The notes under the pieces were generated by a model. That model saw only the letters and a list, made by a program, of their open reading frames with translations. It did not search any database and was not told where the DNA came from. Below are positions 18,931 through 28,490 of a stretch of 64,000 nt of DNA, piece by piece (the first letter of the stretch is position 1; every line of letters starts with the position of its first letter). The position numbers and the translations under genes are program-made. Source of the stretch: Candidatus Kryptonium thompsonii (GTDB lineage: Bacteria; Bacteroidota; Ignavibacteria; Kryptoniales; Kryptoniaceae); assembly GCA_001442925.1 (NCBI GenBank), contig LDXX01000007.1:62001-126000 (forward strand). Direction: 5' to 3'.

Positions 18931-19821
18931 ATGTTGAAGTTTTTATTTTTGTTTATCTTGTTGGTGAATATAGGCAATGGTGGTCCCAGCGATTCTTCGA
19001 CTGTCATTGTTAAAAAAAATCAAATAAGTAAGTTAAGGCTTGGTGTAGTTGCGGCTGGGACCGTCGGTTTTGGGATTTTAACTTATGATTATTTTAATCG
19101 GGTTTGGTGGAAACCAACAAAAGTTAAAAAATTTATTTGGCGCGATGATTGGAACGATGTTTTAAAGGCTGATAAGGCTGGACATCTCTATGCTTCCTAT
19201 GTTCTTTCGAATGTATATAAAAGCATCTTTAAGTGGGTTGGTTTCAGTGGGAAGACAGCGTCTTTGTTTGGTGCCGGAATAAGCACGCTTTACGAGGTTG
19301 GTGTTGTTGAGCTTACAGATGGTTTCACAACTCAATGGGGTTTCAGTCCGACCGATGTGATTTCAAATATGATTGGAGCTTTTTTCCCAGTGGCACAGGA
19401 GTATTTTCCGGGGCTTCAGGCGGTAACTTTTAAATTTAGCTATACTCCATCTGGTTATACATGGCTTGATTATTTGCGCGTGGGAAGCTTGAAGGATGCG
19501 CTTTATAAAAAACAGTTTCATACCGACTACAATGGCATGACGTTTTGGATGAGTTTCGAATTTCAAAGATTACTTCCGGAGCAGGTTGAAAAATTTATCC
19601 CCGATTTTTTGAATCTCGCCGTTGGATATGCCGTGAGAAATATAAATTACAGCGGTGGGGGATATACAGAACTTTACATTGCAATTGATTACAATCTTTT
19701 GAAGGTTGACACAAAAATTGATGTCTTGAATCGAATTATCTATACCCTTAATTACATTCATTTCCCAGCGCCAACTTTAAGGATTAAACCTAAATTGAAA
19801 TTTTACTATCTTTACTTTTAG
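18931..19821 (+). CDS. DUF2279 (YfiM-like) envelope protein
   Basis: This 297-residue protein begins with a hydrophobic signal (MLKFLFLFILLVN) and has the DUF2279 pattern: DKAGHLYASYVLSNVY, then STLYEVGVVELTDGFT and GFSPTDVISNMIGA. The last third is beta-rich and aromatic, which suggests association with the outer membrane. The family is uncharacterised. The ATG at 18931 is preferred over an in-frame start at 18901 that overlaps the Yip1 gene, because it places the signal sequence at the N-terminus. Confidence 0.7.
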   Translation: MLKFLFLFILLVNIGNGGPSDSSTVIVKKNQISKLRLGVVAAGTVGFGILTYDYFNRVWWKPTKVKKFIWRDDWNDVLKADKAGHLYASYVLSNVYKSIFKWVGFSGKTASLFGAGISTLYEVGVVELTDGFTTQWGFSPTDVISNMIGAFFPVAQEYFPGLQAVTFKFSYTPSGYTWLDYLRVGSLKDALYKKQFHTDYNGMTFWMSFEFQRLLPEQVEKFIPDFLNLAVGYAVRNINYSGGGYTELYIAIDYNLLKVDTKIDVLNRIIYTLNYIHFPAPTLRIKPKLKFYYLYF

Positions 19822-19841
19822 CTAAAAAATTCGGCTCTATA

Positions 19842-20804
19842 ATGCAAAAGCACTTTATTTTTACTTTGATGCTCTTCTTTGCTTCCTGCTCAAGCAATAA
19901 AAACCCTGATGTTTTCGAAACCAGCGGGACTGTCGAATCAAGGGAAGTAATAGTAAGTTCGGCGGTTGCTGGAAAAATTGTTAAAATTAATTTTGATGAG
20001 GGCGATAAAGTTGATAGTGGCTTTGTGCTTTGTCAGGTTGATACCGAGTTAATCTACCCGAAGTATTTAGAAGGGAAAGCACAGGCAGAGATGCTTTATT
20101 CACAGTATCAGCTTCTTTTAAAAGGGGCAAGGAGCGAGGAGATTGAAGCAATGGAGGAGGTTGTCAATCGTGCAAAGGTTAACTTTGAAAATGTGGAAAA
20201 GCAATTTGAGCGAATTAAGGCTTTATATAACGAGGGGATAGCGACGCAGGAACAATTTGACAATGCTAAGGCACTTTACGAGGCGAGCAAAACTCAATAT
20301 GAGGAGGTAAGGAAAAAGCTTGAAATTTTGAAGAAAGGTGCGAGAGAAGAGGAAATAAAATCTGCACTTGAAAATTATAATCGAGCTGTTGCATATATGA
20401 AAAGCGTTGAGATCCAGTTGAAGAAGTCAAAAATCGTATCACCAATTTCGGGTTTTGTTATCGAAAAGTTCATTGATGTTGGTGAGTTTGTCTCAATTGG
20501 ATCTCCAATTGCGAAAATTGCAAACCTTGATGAAGTTTATGTGAGAATTTATGTGCCTGAAAAGGAACTCGTATACATAAGGATTGGCGATTCTGTAAAT
20601 GTTAAGATTGATTCTTACCCTGATAAAGTTTTTAAAGGGAGAATTGTTTTTATTTCACCAAAGGCTGAGTTCACCCCCAAAAGTGTGCAGACGAAGGAGG
20701 AAAGGACGAAGCTTGTCTATGCTGTTAAAATTAAAGTTAGAAATGAAAACGGGGTTTTTAAGTCAGGGATGCCAGCGGATGTTGAAATAATTAAATCAAA
20801 GTGA
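19842..20804 (+). CDS. HlyD-family membrane fusion protein
   Basis: The protein starts with a lipobox-type signal (LFFASCSS) and then a split biotinyl-lipoyl-like domain around a long coiled-coil hairpin (about residues 75-190). The HlyD-type closing segment is SKIVSPISGFVIEKFIDVGEFV, shown here only by its ends: SKIVSPIS and GEFVSIGS. It is the periplasmic adaptor linking the inner-membrane ABC exporter encoded by the next three genes to an outer-membrane channel. The layout resembles the YbhG-YbhF-YbhS-YbhR system. The substrate is not known. Confidence 0.88.
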   Translation: MQKHFIFTLMLFFASCSSNKNPDVFETSGTVESREVIVSSAVAGKIVKINFDEGDKVDSGFVLCQVDTELIYPKYLEGKAQAEMLYSQYQLLLKGARSEEIEAMEEVVNRAKVNFENVEKQFERIKALYNEGIATQEQFDNAKALYEASKTQYEEVRKKLEILKKGAREEEIKSALENYNRAVAYMKSVEIQLKKSKIVSPISGFVIEKFIDVGEFVSIGSPIAKIANLDEVYVRIYVPEKELVYIRIGDSVNVKIDSYPDKVFKGRIVFISPKAEFTPKSVQTKEERTKLVYAVKIKVRNENGVFKSGMPADVEIIKSK

Positions 20805-20810
20805 TAAGAG

Positions 20811-21746
20811 ATGTTTGATGTTGAAACATTTGAACTTACGAAGAAGTTTGGGGATCTGATAGCTGTTAACTCAGTTAGTTTAAAAATTGAGAGCGGTGAA
20901 ATTTTTGGTCTCCTTGGTCCAAACGGTGCGGGCAAGTCAACACTTGTTCGACTTCTTTGTGGGTTACTTAAACCAACTTCAGGAAGCGCCATCGTTGGTG
21001 GATTTTCAATAACTGAAGAACCCGAGAAAGTTAAGAAAATAATTGGGTATATGTCTCAAAGATTTGGATTGTACGATGACTTAACAGTTGAGGAAAATAT
21101 AAGTTTTTATGCGGGGATTTATCTGAACGATAGAAAGCTTGCAAAACAAAGAACAGAAGAAATCATTGAGCAACTTTCATTTCAAAAGTATAGAAAGACA
21201 CTCGCGATGCATCTTTCTGGTGGGTGGAGGCAGAGGCTCTCGTTTGCAACTGCAATTGTTCACGAGCCAAAGATTGTTTTCTTGGATGAGCCAACTTCTG
21301 GTGTTGATCCTGTTTCAAGAAGGCAGTTCTGGGATCTCGTTTACCAACTTTCAGCAAAGGGTAAAACTGTTCTTGTGACGACGCATTATATGGATGAGGC
21401 AGAAAGATGCAATAGGGTTGCCTTCATATCCCAGGGTAAAATACTTGCTGTTGATCCCCCAACGGAGATAAAACAAAAATATATGCGGGGTGAGGTTATA
21501 AATATCATCCCTGATGATTTGATGTTTTGCTACAATGTTCTTTCATCTCTTGATTTCATTGAAGATATTGGTATTTTTGGAGACTCAATTCATATCGTTG
21601 TTCAAAATGCTGATGAGAAGATCTCGGAAATTGAAAATTTTTTGCGGAGAAAGAATTTGATGTTTAAAAGAATAGAGAAAATCCAACCGTCAATTGAAGA
21701 TGTCTTCGTCGCACTTACAAAAAATAAGAGCTCAAGCACTTCTTAA
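20811..21746 (+). CDS. ABC transporter ATPase (YbhF-like)
   Basis: The 311-residue protein has Walker A GLLGPNGAGKST, the Q-loop region YMSQRFGLYDDLTVEEN, the signature LSGGWRQRLSF, Walker B KIVFLDEPTSGVDP, and the H-loop VLVTTHYMDEAERC. It powers the exporter formed with the two permeases downstream and the HlyD-type adaptor upstream. Its 3' end overlaps the first permease by 53 bases. Confidence 0.93.
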   Translation: MFDVETFELTKKFGDLIAVNSVSLKIESGEIFGLLGPNGAGKSTLVRLLCGLLKPTSGSAIVGGFSITEEPEKVKKIIGYMSQRFGLYDDLTVEENISFYAGIYLNDRKLAKQRTEEIIEQLSFQKYRKTLAMHLSGGWRQRLSFATAIVHEPKIVFLDEPTSGVDPVSRRQFWDLVYQLSAKGKTVLVTTHYMDEAERCNRVAFISQGKILAVDPPTEIKQKYMRGEVINIIPDDLMFCYNVLSSLDFIEDIGIFGDSIHIVVQNADEKISEIENFLRRKNLMFKRIEKIQPSIEDVFVALTKNKSSSTS

Positions 21747-22860
21747 TATCATTTCAAAAGAGTTCACCCAATTAAGTCGTGATGTTAGAAGTGTTATAAT
21801 AATTGTCCTAATTCCGTTATTTCTCCTGATTGTCTTTGGATATGGTGTTACAATGGATATAAAGAATGTTAACCTTGTCATTTGTGACTTTGATAGAAGT
21901 GAATTCAGCAGAAACTTCATCGAAAAATTTATATCTTCAGGTTTTTTTAGCCTTTATGATGAAGTTGAAAGCATCGATGCGATTGATCGTTATTTAATTT
22001 CTGGAAAAGTTAAAGTTGGGATAATCATCCCGGCGAATTTTTCAAATGAAGTTGGGGCGGGGAGGACGGTGAAGGTTCAAATTATAATTGATGGAAGTGA
22101 TGCAAATACCGCCAATGTCGTTCTTGGCTATGTTCAACAAATAATACAAAGTTTCTCAAGCGACATCATAGCGAATTTTATTTTTAAAAAAACAGGTAAG
22201 TTGATTTCAACTGTTGATCTAAAGCCAAGAGTATGGTTTAACCCCGAGCTTAAAAGTGTTAATTTTTTTATTCCTGGTTTGATGAGCTTGATAATGATGA
22301 TAATGACTGTTTTGATGACATCGCTTTCTATTTCGCGCGAGCGGGAGCTTGGATCTTTTGAGAAATTAATTTCCACCCCATTAAGTCCTTTCTTTATTAT
22401 AACAGGCAAAGCAATACCTTATGCAATTCTTGCATTTTTCGATTCAATTTTAATTTTACTTGCTGGTAGAATTTTGTTCGGTTTGGAAGTGAAAGGAAGT
22501 TTATCACTGCTTCTTTTGATAACAGCTGTTTTTATACTTTGCGGATTAAATCTCGGATTGATAATTTCAACGATTACGAAATCTCAACAAGCAACTATGG
22601 CGGTCGCTTTTATATCGACCGTTGTTCCATCTTTTGTTTTATCAGATTTTGTTTTCCCAATAAGAAATATGCCATTTGTTTTGCAGTTAATTTCATATTT
22701 TATACCCGCAAGGTATTATCTTGAAGTAATTCGTGGTGTCATATTGAAAGGGAACGGGGTTTGGGAACATATTTCAAGTATATCGATTTTGTTTGTCTTT
22801 ATGGTTTGGACATTTGGTGTTGGGACGATGAGGTTGAAAAAATTAATGAGGGAAATTTGA
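21694..22860 (+). CDS. ABC-2 permease (YbhS/YbhR-like), first copy
   Basis: The 388-residue protein has one N-terminal membrane helix, a large extracytoplasmic domain (about residues 50-190), and five C-terminal helices. The domain order and the segment SISRERELGSFEKLISTPLSP (shown by SISRERELGS and EKLISTPLS) match ABC-2 transporters of the YbhS/YbhR type. It overlaps the ATPase gene by 53 bases; no later in-frame ATG gives a credible N-terminus. The next permease begins in the stop codon (TGATG). Confidence 0.85.
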   Translation: MKMSSSHLQKIRAQALLNIISKEFTQLSRDVRSVIIIVLIPLFLLIVFGYGVTMDIKNVNLVICDFDRSEFSRNFIEKFISSGFFSLYDEVESIDAIDRYLISGKVKVGIIIPANFSNEVGAGRTVKVQIIIDGSDANTANVVLGYVQQIIQSFSSDIIANFIFKKTGKLISTVDLKPRVWFNPELKSVNFFIPGLMSLIMMIMTVLMTSLSISRERELGSFEKLISTPLSPFFIITGKAIPYAILAFFDSILILLAGRILFGLEVKGSLSLLLLITAVFILCGLNLGLIISTITKSQQATMAVAFISTVVPSFVLSDFVFPIRNMPFVLQLISYFIPARYYLEVIRGVILKGNGVWEHISSISILFVFMVWTFGVGTMRLKKLMREI

Positions 22861-23981
22861 TGTTTAGGGTTTGGACTGTCTTTAAAAAAGAAATATCGCA
22901 GCTTCGAAGAAATCGTCTTCTCGTTAGGATAATAGTTATAGCCCCTATAATTCAACTTTTTATACTTGGCTATGCGGCGACATTCGAGGTTAAGAATATG
23001 CCCATTGCAATTTATGATGAGGATAAAAGTAGTTTTGTTCGTGAAATTGTTGATGCATTAAATTCAACGGAAACATTTAAAGTTGCTCTTCATCTGGAAA
23101 ATTTAAATCAAATTGACTATGTGCTAAAAAGGGGGACTGCAAATATAGTTGTAATATTCAGACATGGCTTTGAAAGAAAAATAATGAGGGGAGAAAAAGT
23201 TGAGCTTCCAATCATAATTGATGGAACTAACGCCAATTCAGCAACGATTGCTATGGGGTTTATGTCAAGCATCGTGATGGATAAGTTTATAGCTGTCATT
23301 GAAAGCAAACTTTCAAATGTGGGAATAAAGTCTGTTCCAATGTGCCAGCCTGAAATAAGAATATGGTTTAATCCAGAGATGAGATCAACAGCGTTCATAA
23401 TTCCAGGGTTGATCGGTATGATACTTATAACTGTTACATTAGTGGTAACATCTATGACGATGGTTAGAGAGAAAGAGCAAGGAACAGTGGAACTTTTACT
23501 TGTCACACCCATTAAGCCTTATGAATTATTGCTTGGCAAAATTTTGCCTTTTATTTTGATAGGTTTATTTGATGCGATTGCGATTATACTTGTTGGGAAA
23601 TTTTGGTTTGGTGTTCCATTGCGTGGGAGTGTTTTTTTGCTTTTTATCTCTGTTTTTGTTTTTCTTTTAACGACGCTTGGGCTTGGGATTTTTTCATCGG
23701 TTATATCGAGGACGCAACAGCAAGCGTTGATGACTGCTTATTTTTTCGCCATGCCAAATATAGTTTTATCTGGTTTTGTTTTTCCCGTTGAAAGCATGCC
23801 ATATGTAATAAGGTTTATCACAAACTTTATGCCGTTGAAGTATTTTTTGATCATTCTTCGGGGGATTTTTTTGAAAGGGGCTGGGTTAGAGGTTTTGTAT
23901 CCACAGATTTTAATTCTTTTGGGCTTTGGAATCATTATATTTGGTTTTAGCGTTTTTAGATTCAGGAAATATTTAGGATGA
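22860..23981 (+). CDS. ABC-2 permease (YbhS/YbhR-like), second copy
   Basis: This 373-residue paralogue of the preceding permease has the same topology and the same coupling segment (VREKEQGTVELLLVTPIKP in short, VREKEQGTVE). The two are expected to form the heterodimeric membrane channel of the exporter. The ATG at 22860 overlaps the upstream stop codon by one base. A 112-base gap follows before hrcA, so this is probably the last gene of the exporter operon. Confidence 0.87.
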   Translation: MFRVWTVFKKEISQLRRNRLLVRIIVIAPIIQLFILGYAATFEVKNMPIAIYDEDKSSFVREIVDALNSTETFKVALHLENLNQIDYVLKRGTANIVVIFRHGFERKIMRGEKVELPIIIDGTNANSATIAMGFMSSIVMDKFIAVIESKLSNVGIKSVPMCQPEIRIWFNPEMRSTAFIIPGLIGMILITVTLVVTSMTMVREKEQGTVELLLVTPIKPYELLLGKILPFILIGLFDAIAIILVGKFWFGVPLRGSVFLLFISVFVFLLTTLGLGIFSSVISRTQQQALMTAYFFAMPNIVLSGFVFPVESMPYVIRFITNFMPLKYFLIILRGIFLKGAGLEVLYPQILILLGFGIIIFGFSVFRFRKYLG

Positions 23982-24093
23982 TGAATTTAGGTTGGTTTCG
24001 GACTTGAAAAACTGTTTAATTTTTTGTAATTTTGTAATACAAAACTGCCCAAAATTTAAAAGTTAGCGCATGTGCACCTGGAGGTGAATCACT

Positions 24094-25143
24094 ATGGCAA
24101 ATAGAGAGTTGACACCTAGGGAGAAGGTGATTTTAAACTATATAGTTCAAGAGTTCATAACGACCGCTACTCCTGTGGGTTCAAGGTATCTGGTTAGGAA
24201 ATATAATCTCAATTTAAGCCCTGCAACTGTAAGAAATGTGATGGCGGATCTTGAGGACCTTGGATATATATGGCATCCGCATGCATCCGCTGGAAGGATA
24301 CCAACGGATAAAGGATATCGGTTTTATGTTGATAACCTTCTTGAAGTAAGCGACTTAAGTGAGGCGGAAAAGGAAACAATAAAAAATGCTGTAAGAAACA
24401 AAAGTGAACTTGAAGAAGTTTTAAGACATGTTTCAAAATTAATTGGAAAAATATCCAAGCAATTAAGCATTGCCTCGACACCGCAGATAAATGATGCTAT
24501 TTTGACAAAGATTGATATAATCAGTCTATCTGAAACAAAATTGCTTGTTGTGTTAACAATACACTCTGGGCTTGTGCGAACGATGGTTCTTGAGGTTTCG
24601 AGTGAGGTCTCCAGAGATAAACTTGATTTTGTAAAAGCTGTGTTGAATGAACGCCTTACTGGTTTAACCCTAAAACAGATTAGAGATACATTTGCGGTGA
24701 GGGTTTGTGATATTGAACCAGATTACAAGGAAATAATCAATGTCTTGGTTAAGTCATCTGAGAAATTATTTTATGATTTTTATGAGATTGACAAAATTCA
24801 CATTGGTGGTGTTCCAGAGATATTTGAACATCCAGAGTTTAGTGATTTAGAAAAGGTTCGTAGTATAATGGAACTTGTTGAAAATGAAGATGAGATAATT
24901 CAAATCTTTCAGGTTTTGAGAACTCAAGCTGGAAAGAAATTTGAAACCGATAAGGTTGTCATTTCAATTGGTTCAGAAAATCCTGAAGATAGGTTGAGGG
25001 ATTATACCTTGATCGCATCTGAATATAGAATAGGTAATGTTTCGGGAGTAATTGGTTTGATAGGTCCAAAGCGCATGAATTACAGTAGGATGATTCCAAT
25101 TGTAAATTATACATCTAAAGTTCTTTCGGGTGTTTTAGATTGA
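24094..25143 (+). CDS. hrcA: Heat-inducible transcription repressor HrcA
   Basis: HrcA represses heat-shock genes by binding CIRCE operators. The 349-residue protein begins with an N-terminal winged helix (LTPREKVILNYIVQEFITT, ending SPATVRNVMADLEDLGY) and the diagnostic HPHASAGRIPTDKGYRFYVD, here split as HPHASAGRIP and TDKGYRFYVD. A GGAGGTG ribosome site precedes the ATG. grpE and dnaJ follow, the common hrcA operon order. No clear CIRCE repeat was found in the 112 bases upstream. Confidence 0.95.
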   Translation: MANRELTPREKVILNYIVQEFITTATPVGSRYLVRKYNLNLSPATVRNVMADLEDLGYIWHPHASAGRIPTDKGYRFYVDNLLEVSDLSEAEKETIKNAVRNKSELEEVLRHVSKLIGKISKQLSIASTPQINDAILTKIDIISLSETKLLVVLTIHSGLVRTMVLEVSSEVSRDKLDFVKAVLNERLTGLTLKQIRDTFAVRVCDIEPDYKEIINVLVKSSEKLFYDFYEIDKIHIGGVPEIFEHPEFSDLEKVRSIMELVENEDEIIQIFQVLRTQAGKKFETDKVVISIGSENPEDRLRDYTLIASEYRIGNVSGVIGLIGPKRMNYSRMIPIVNYTSKVLSGVLD

Positions 25144-25179
25144 TGTTGTAAATTTAAAACAAAAAATATAGCCGTGGCT

Positions 25180-25866
25180 ATGTTAAAAGATAAAGAAGCT
25201 AAGCCTATGAATATTGAAGACGAGGAACAAAAAATGACAGAGCATATCACATCAGAGCAAAAATCGAGCGAAGAAGTACCTGAAACTACAGAACATATCG
25301 ATGAAATCGAGGCTCTTAAAATTGAAAACGAAAATTTGAAAAAGGAGCTTAACGAATATAAAGATAGATTGTTGAGAAAGGCGGCTGAGTTTGAAAATTA
25401 TAGAAAACGACTTGAAGCTGATCTTTCAAATGCTCTTAAATATGCAAATGAAAAGCTCTTGCTTGAAATTTTACCAATTGTAGATGATCTTGAGCGTTCT
25501 ATCGCAAGTGGGAAAGAAAAGTCAGATTTTGACTCGTTTTATCAGGGCATTAAAATGATTTATACGAAGTTGATGAAAGTTCTTGAAGCGCACGGTGTCA
25601 AACCATTTGAATCGATTGGGAAACCATTTGATGTTTACTATCATGAGGCGTTGTTAAGAATTCCGCGAGACGATGTTCCACCTGATACCGTTGTTGATGA
25701 GGTTGAGCGTGGTTATATGTATTATGATAAAGTTTTGCGCCATGCGAAGGTGATAGTTTCAAGCCCTGTTGAAAGTTTAAAGGAAACGGGCAAAACTGAG
25801 GAAAGCGATCAGAAAATAGAGCGAGGGAACGAATTTAATTTTGGTGATGACCACAGGCAGGAATGA
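25180..25866 (+). CDS. grpE: Nucleotide exchange factor GrpE
   Basis: GrpE releases ADP from DnaK. The protein has an acidic, disordered N-terminus, a long helix (about residues 45-85), and the GrpE core with RKAAEFENYRKRLE, ILPIVDDLERSI, and the closing beta domain ending YMYYDKVLRHAKVIVS. The start is uncertain: a GTG at 25174, the ATG at 25180 and an ATG at 25207 are all in frame and none has a strong ribosome site. dnaK is not in the window. Confidence 0.93.
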   Translation: MLKDKEAKPMNIEDEEQKMTEHITSEQKSSEEVPETTEHIDEIEALKIENENLKKELNEYKDRLLRKAAEFENYRKRLEADLSNALKYANEKLLLEILPIVDDLERSIASGKEKSDFDSFYQGIKMIYTKLMKVLEAHGVKPFESIGKPFDVYYHEALLRIPRDDVPPDTVVDEVERGYMYYDKVLRHAKVIVSSPVESLKETGKTEESDQKIERGNEFNFGDDHRQE

Positions 25867-25959
25867 ATTTGAAGTTGTAAAATTCCCCCTAGTCAAATTC
25901 TTGATGAAAGGGGAATAATAATTTAATCTGAAACAAAAGTTAAGTTTACTTGTTGGCTA

Positions 25960-27084
25960 ATGCCTAAGAAAGATTATTACGAAATACTTGGCGTTCCAAG
26001 GAATGCGACTACTGAGGAGATAAAGAAGGCGTATAGAAAACTGGCGATGGAATATCATCCGGATAGAAACCCTGGAAATAAAGAAGCGGAAGAAAAGTTT
26101 AAAGAGATCACGGAAGCTTATCAAATTTTGAGCGATCCGGAAAAGCGAAAAAGATACGACATGTATGGTCATTCTGGGATAAGTGAGAGTGATTATATTC
26201 ATTTCACAGATGTTCATGATATATTTGAAGTTTTCCGGGATATTTTTGATTCATTTGGTGGTGGATTTTTTGATGACTTCTTCGGGACGAGGACGCAAAC
26301 GCGAAAAGTTCAAAAAGGAATACCTGGCTCGGATAGGAAGTTACGTTTAAAGTTAACACTTGAGGAGATTGCTACTGGAGTTAGAAAAAAATTGAAGATT
26401 AAGCATTTCAAGGTATGTGATGCATGTGGTGGAACGGGAGCGAAATCAAGGGGTGGATATGCTGTATGCCCTGTTTGCAATGGAACTGGTGAGGTAAAGC
26501 AAGTTCGTCGTGGGTTTTTCGGACAGATGGTCACGATTACTACATGTGCAAATTGCGGTGGTGAGGGCAAGGTTATAAAAGAACCGTGTAATGTGTGTGG
26601 TGGTGAAGGCAGAGTTTATGGAGAGAGTATGGTTGAAGTTGACATTCCGGCTGGTGTGAAAGAGGGAAACTATTTAACAATTCGGGGTTATGGGGATGCA
26701 GGGATAAGAGGTGGACCGTCTGGTGATTTGATCGTTGTGATTGAGGAAGAACCGCATCCACTTTTTGTGAGGAAGGGGAATGATATTTATTACACGCTTT
26801 TGATAAGCTTCCCCGAAGCGGTGCTCGGCTCCGAAGTTGAGGTGCCGTATATCAATGGAAGTACTATAAAACTTAAAATAGAACCCGGGACATCATCGGG
26901 GAAAGAGATAAAACTTAAAGGCAAGGGATTACCTTCGGTCGATAAAAATTCAAGGGGTGATTTTATCGTTAAAGTTGATATATGGGTTCCCGATAAGGTT
27001 ACGGAAGCTGAGAAAGAACTACTCCAGAAACTTTTGAAGGAAGGTAAGAATATAAAACCTAACGCTGATAAGAAGCGCAATTAA
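25960..27084 (+). CDS. dnaJ: Chaperone DnaJ
   Basis: The 374-residue co-chaperone has a J domain with the HPD motif (YHPDRNPGN), a Gly/Phe-rich linker shorter than usual ([10 protein letters not shown]), and four zinc CxxCxGxG motifs ([36 protein letters not shown]). It stimulates DnaK and works with the grpE product encoded 93 bases upstream. A perfect hairpin terminator follows the stop codon. Confidence 0.96.
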   Translation: MPKKDYYEILGVPRNATTEEIKKAYRKLAMEYHPDRNPGNKEAEEKFKEITEAYQILSDPEKRKRYDMYGHSGISESDYIHFTDVHDIFEVFRDIFDSFGGGFFDDFFGTRTQTRKVQKGIPGSDRKLRLKLTLEEIATGVRKKLKIKHFKVCDACGGTGAKSRGGYAVCPVCNGTGEVKQVRRGFFGQMVTITTCANCGGEGKVIKEPCNVCGGEGRVYGESMVEVDIPAGVKEGNYLTIRGYGDAGIRGGPSGDLIVVIEEEPHPLFVRKGNDIYYTLLISFPEAVLGSEVEVPYINGSTIKLKIEPGTSSGKEIKLKGKGLPSVDKNSRGDFIVKVDIWVPDKVTEAEKELLQKLLKEGKNIKPNADKKRN

Positions 27085-27098
27085 TTAATTTTGCAAAG

Positions 27099-27133
27099 AA
27101 GCCCTTGAACTCCGAAAGTTCAAGGGCTTTTTA
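27099..27133. terminator. Bidirectional rho-independent terminator
   Basis: A perfect 13-base-pair stem (27099-27111 with 27117-27129) with a five-base CCGAA loop is followed by a T run on the plus strand and, read the other way, has A/T-rich flanks. It lies between dnaJ and the convergent amidohydrolase gene, so it probably ends transcription from both sides. Confidence 0.9.
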
Positions 27134-27140
27134 ATTCCTA

Positions 27141-28469
27141 CTACTTTAACAAACCAAGACGACGATATTTTTCGAGATATTTCTCGTAAAGTTTGGTCTG
27201 CCTGTTGGTTAAATCAACTTTTCTTCCCTGAATAAATTCATAAACAACTTGTGTGGGAATTTCAAGCGGGTCTCCAGTTGTGACGATAAGCGTTGCATCT
27301 TTCCCAGGTTCAATTGAACCAACTTTATCTGCAACTCCAAGTATTTCGGCTGGATAGATTGTTATGGCTTTAAGAGCTTCGTCCTTTGGCAGACCAAATG
27401 CAGCACAAGTTGCAGCTTGATATGGAAGATTTCGTTCATTATAGTATCCTCCTTCTCCACCGATGCAGAACTTAACACCTGCTTTGTAAAGTTTGTATGC
27501 TACAGTAAATGGCTCATCATATTCAGAATCTCTGGTAGATGGCAAGCGGTGAATGTTCGTTAGTATCACTGGTATATTTTTATTTTTTAGAACATCGGCA
27601 ACCTTCCAAGCATCACTTCCGCCGACGATGACGATTTTAACTTTCTCACTTTCAGCCCATTCGATTGCTGACAAAATTTCTTTTGATGAATTAGCGTGGA
27701 CAAAGACGGGAACTTTTCCTTCAAGCACAGGTATCATCGCTTCATACTTTAAATCGGTTTCATGGTAAGGTATTCCTTTTTGAGCTTCGGATTCTTTTGC
27801 TTTTTTGTAGGCTCTTGCTTTTTGAAATGTTTCACGAATTAATTGAAGTCTTCTTTCCGTCTCTTTCTTTAGTTCCTCAGGGCTTTGTCTTGAAAATCTA
27901 ACCGTTGAAGGTGGTATCATCCTTGGCCAGTAAATGTGAAGTCCAACTGGGGCTTTTAAGGTCATTTCTTCCCAGGTCCAACCATCGAGCATCATAAGTG
28001 CAGATTGACCAGCTATAAGTTCACCTGTTGGAACAACTAAGACCGTTGTGATGCCATTTGCTCGCGTTACGGGAGGATGTTCGCTATCAGGATTAAATGC
28101 AACTTCGGCGCGGACATTTGGATTTATTAGACCAACTTCTGTAACATCACGAGTTGCTCTAACAGCGCCAATCTCTATTAAACCAACTGTTGTGAAAGCG
28201 TTGATCAAACCCGGATAAACATGTTTTCCGCTTATGTTGATTATCTCAGCGTCCTTTGGAATGTTAACATTTTTTCCAACGGCTATAATTTTACCCTTGT
28301 CAAATAAAACTACACCATTTTCAATGGTGCCTTGTGTAATTGTGTGGATTGTTCCACCGACGAGGGCGATCGGTTTATTTTGAGGTTTGCCTGGAATTAT
28401 ATCTGAAGCTATCAAATTCAAGGTAAACACAAATATTAAAGCATAAGTGAGAATAAACTTTATCTTCAT
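27141..28469 (-). CDS. Secreted amidohydrolase-like protein lacking the HxH metal motif
   Basis: The 442-residue protein has a signal peptide (to about residue 22) and the imidazolonepropionase-like amidohydrolase fold, with the closing SIEPGKDATLIVTTGDPL segment. The first metal-binding HxH that should follow GKHVYPGLI is replaced by NAFTTVG. Later His and Asp positions are also altered (VFVHANS is kept). It may be a non-catalytic relative. It lies 21 bases downstream of the larger gene at 28491-31502 on the same strand, whose first half has the same loss. Confidence 0.78.
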   Translation of the reverse strand: MKIKFILTYALIFVFTLNLIASDIIPGKPQNKPIALVGGTIHTITQGTIENGVVLFDKGKIIAVGKNVNIPKDAEIINISGKHVYPGLINAFTTVGLIEIGAVRATRDVTEVGLINPNVRAEVAFNPDSEHPPVTRANGITTVLVVPTGELIAGQSALMMLDGWTWEEMTLKAPVGLHIYWPRMIPPSTVRFSRQSPEELKKETERRLQLIRETFQKARAYKKAKESEAQKGIPYHETDLKYEAMIPVLEGKVPVFVHANSSKEILSAIEWAESEKVKIVIVGGSDAWKVADVLKNKNIPVILTNIHRLPSTRDSEYDEPFTVAYKLYKAGVKFCIGGEGGYYNERNLPYQAATCAAFGLPKDEALKAITIYPAEILGVADKVGSIEPGKDATLIVTTGDPLEIPTQVVYEFIQGRKVDLTNRQTKLYEKYLEKYRRLGLLK

Positions 28470-28490
28470 TTTAAACCTCCTTCTTTAGTT

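Noticed and set aside
23982-24093. Possible CIRCE operator before hrcA (TTAGCGC near 24062)
   Set aside because: Only one half resembles the CIRCE arm; no matching arm at the nine-base spacing is present.
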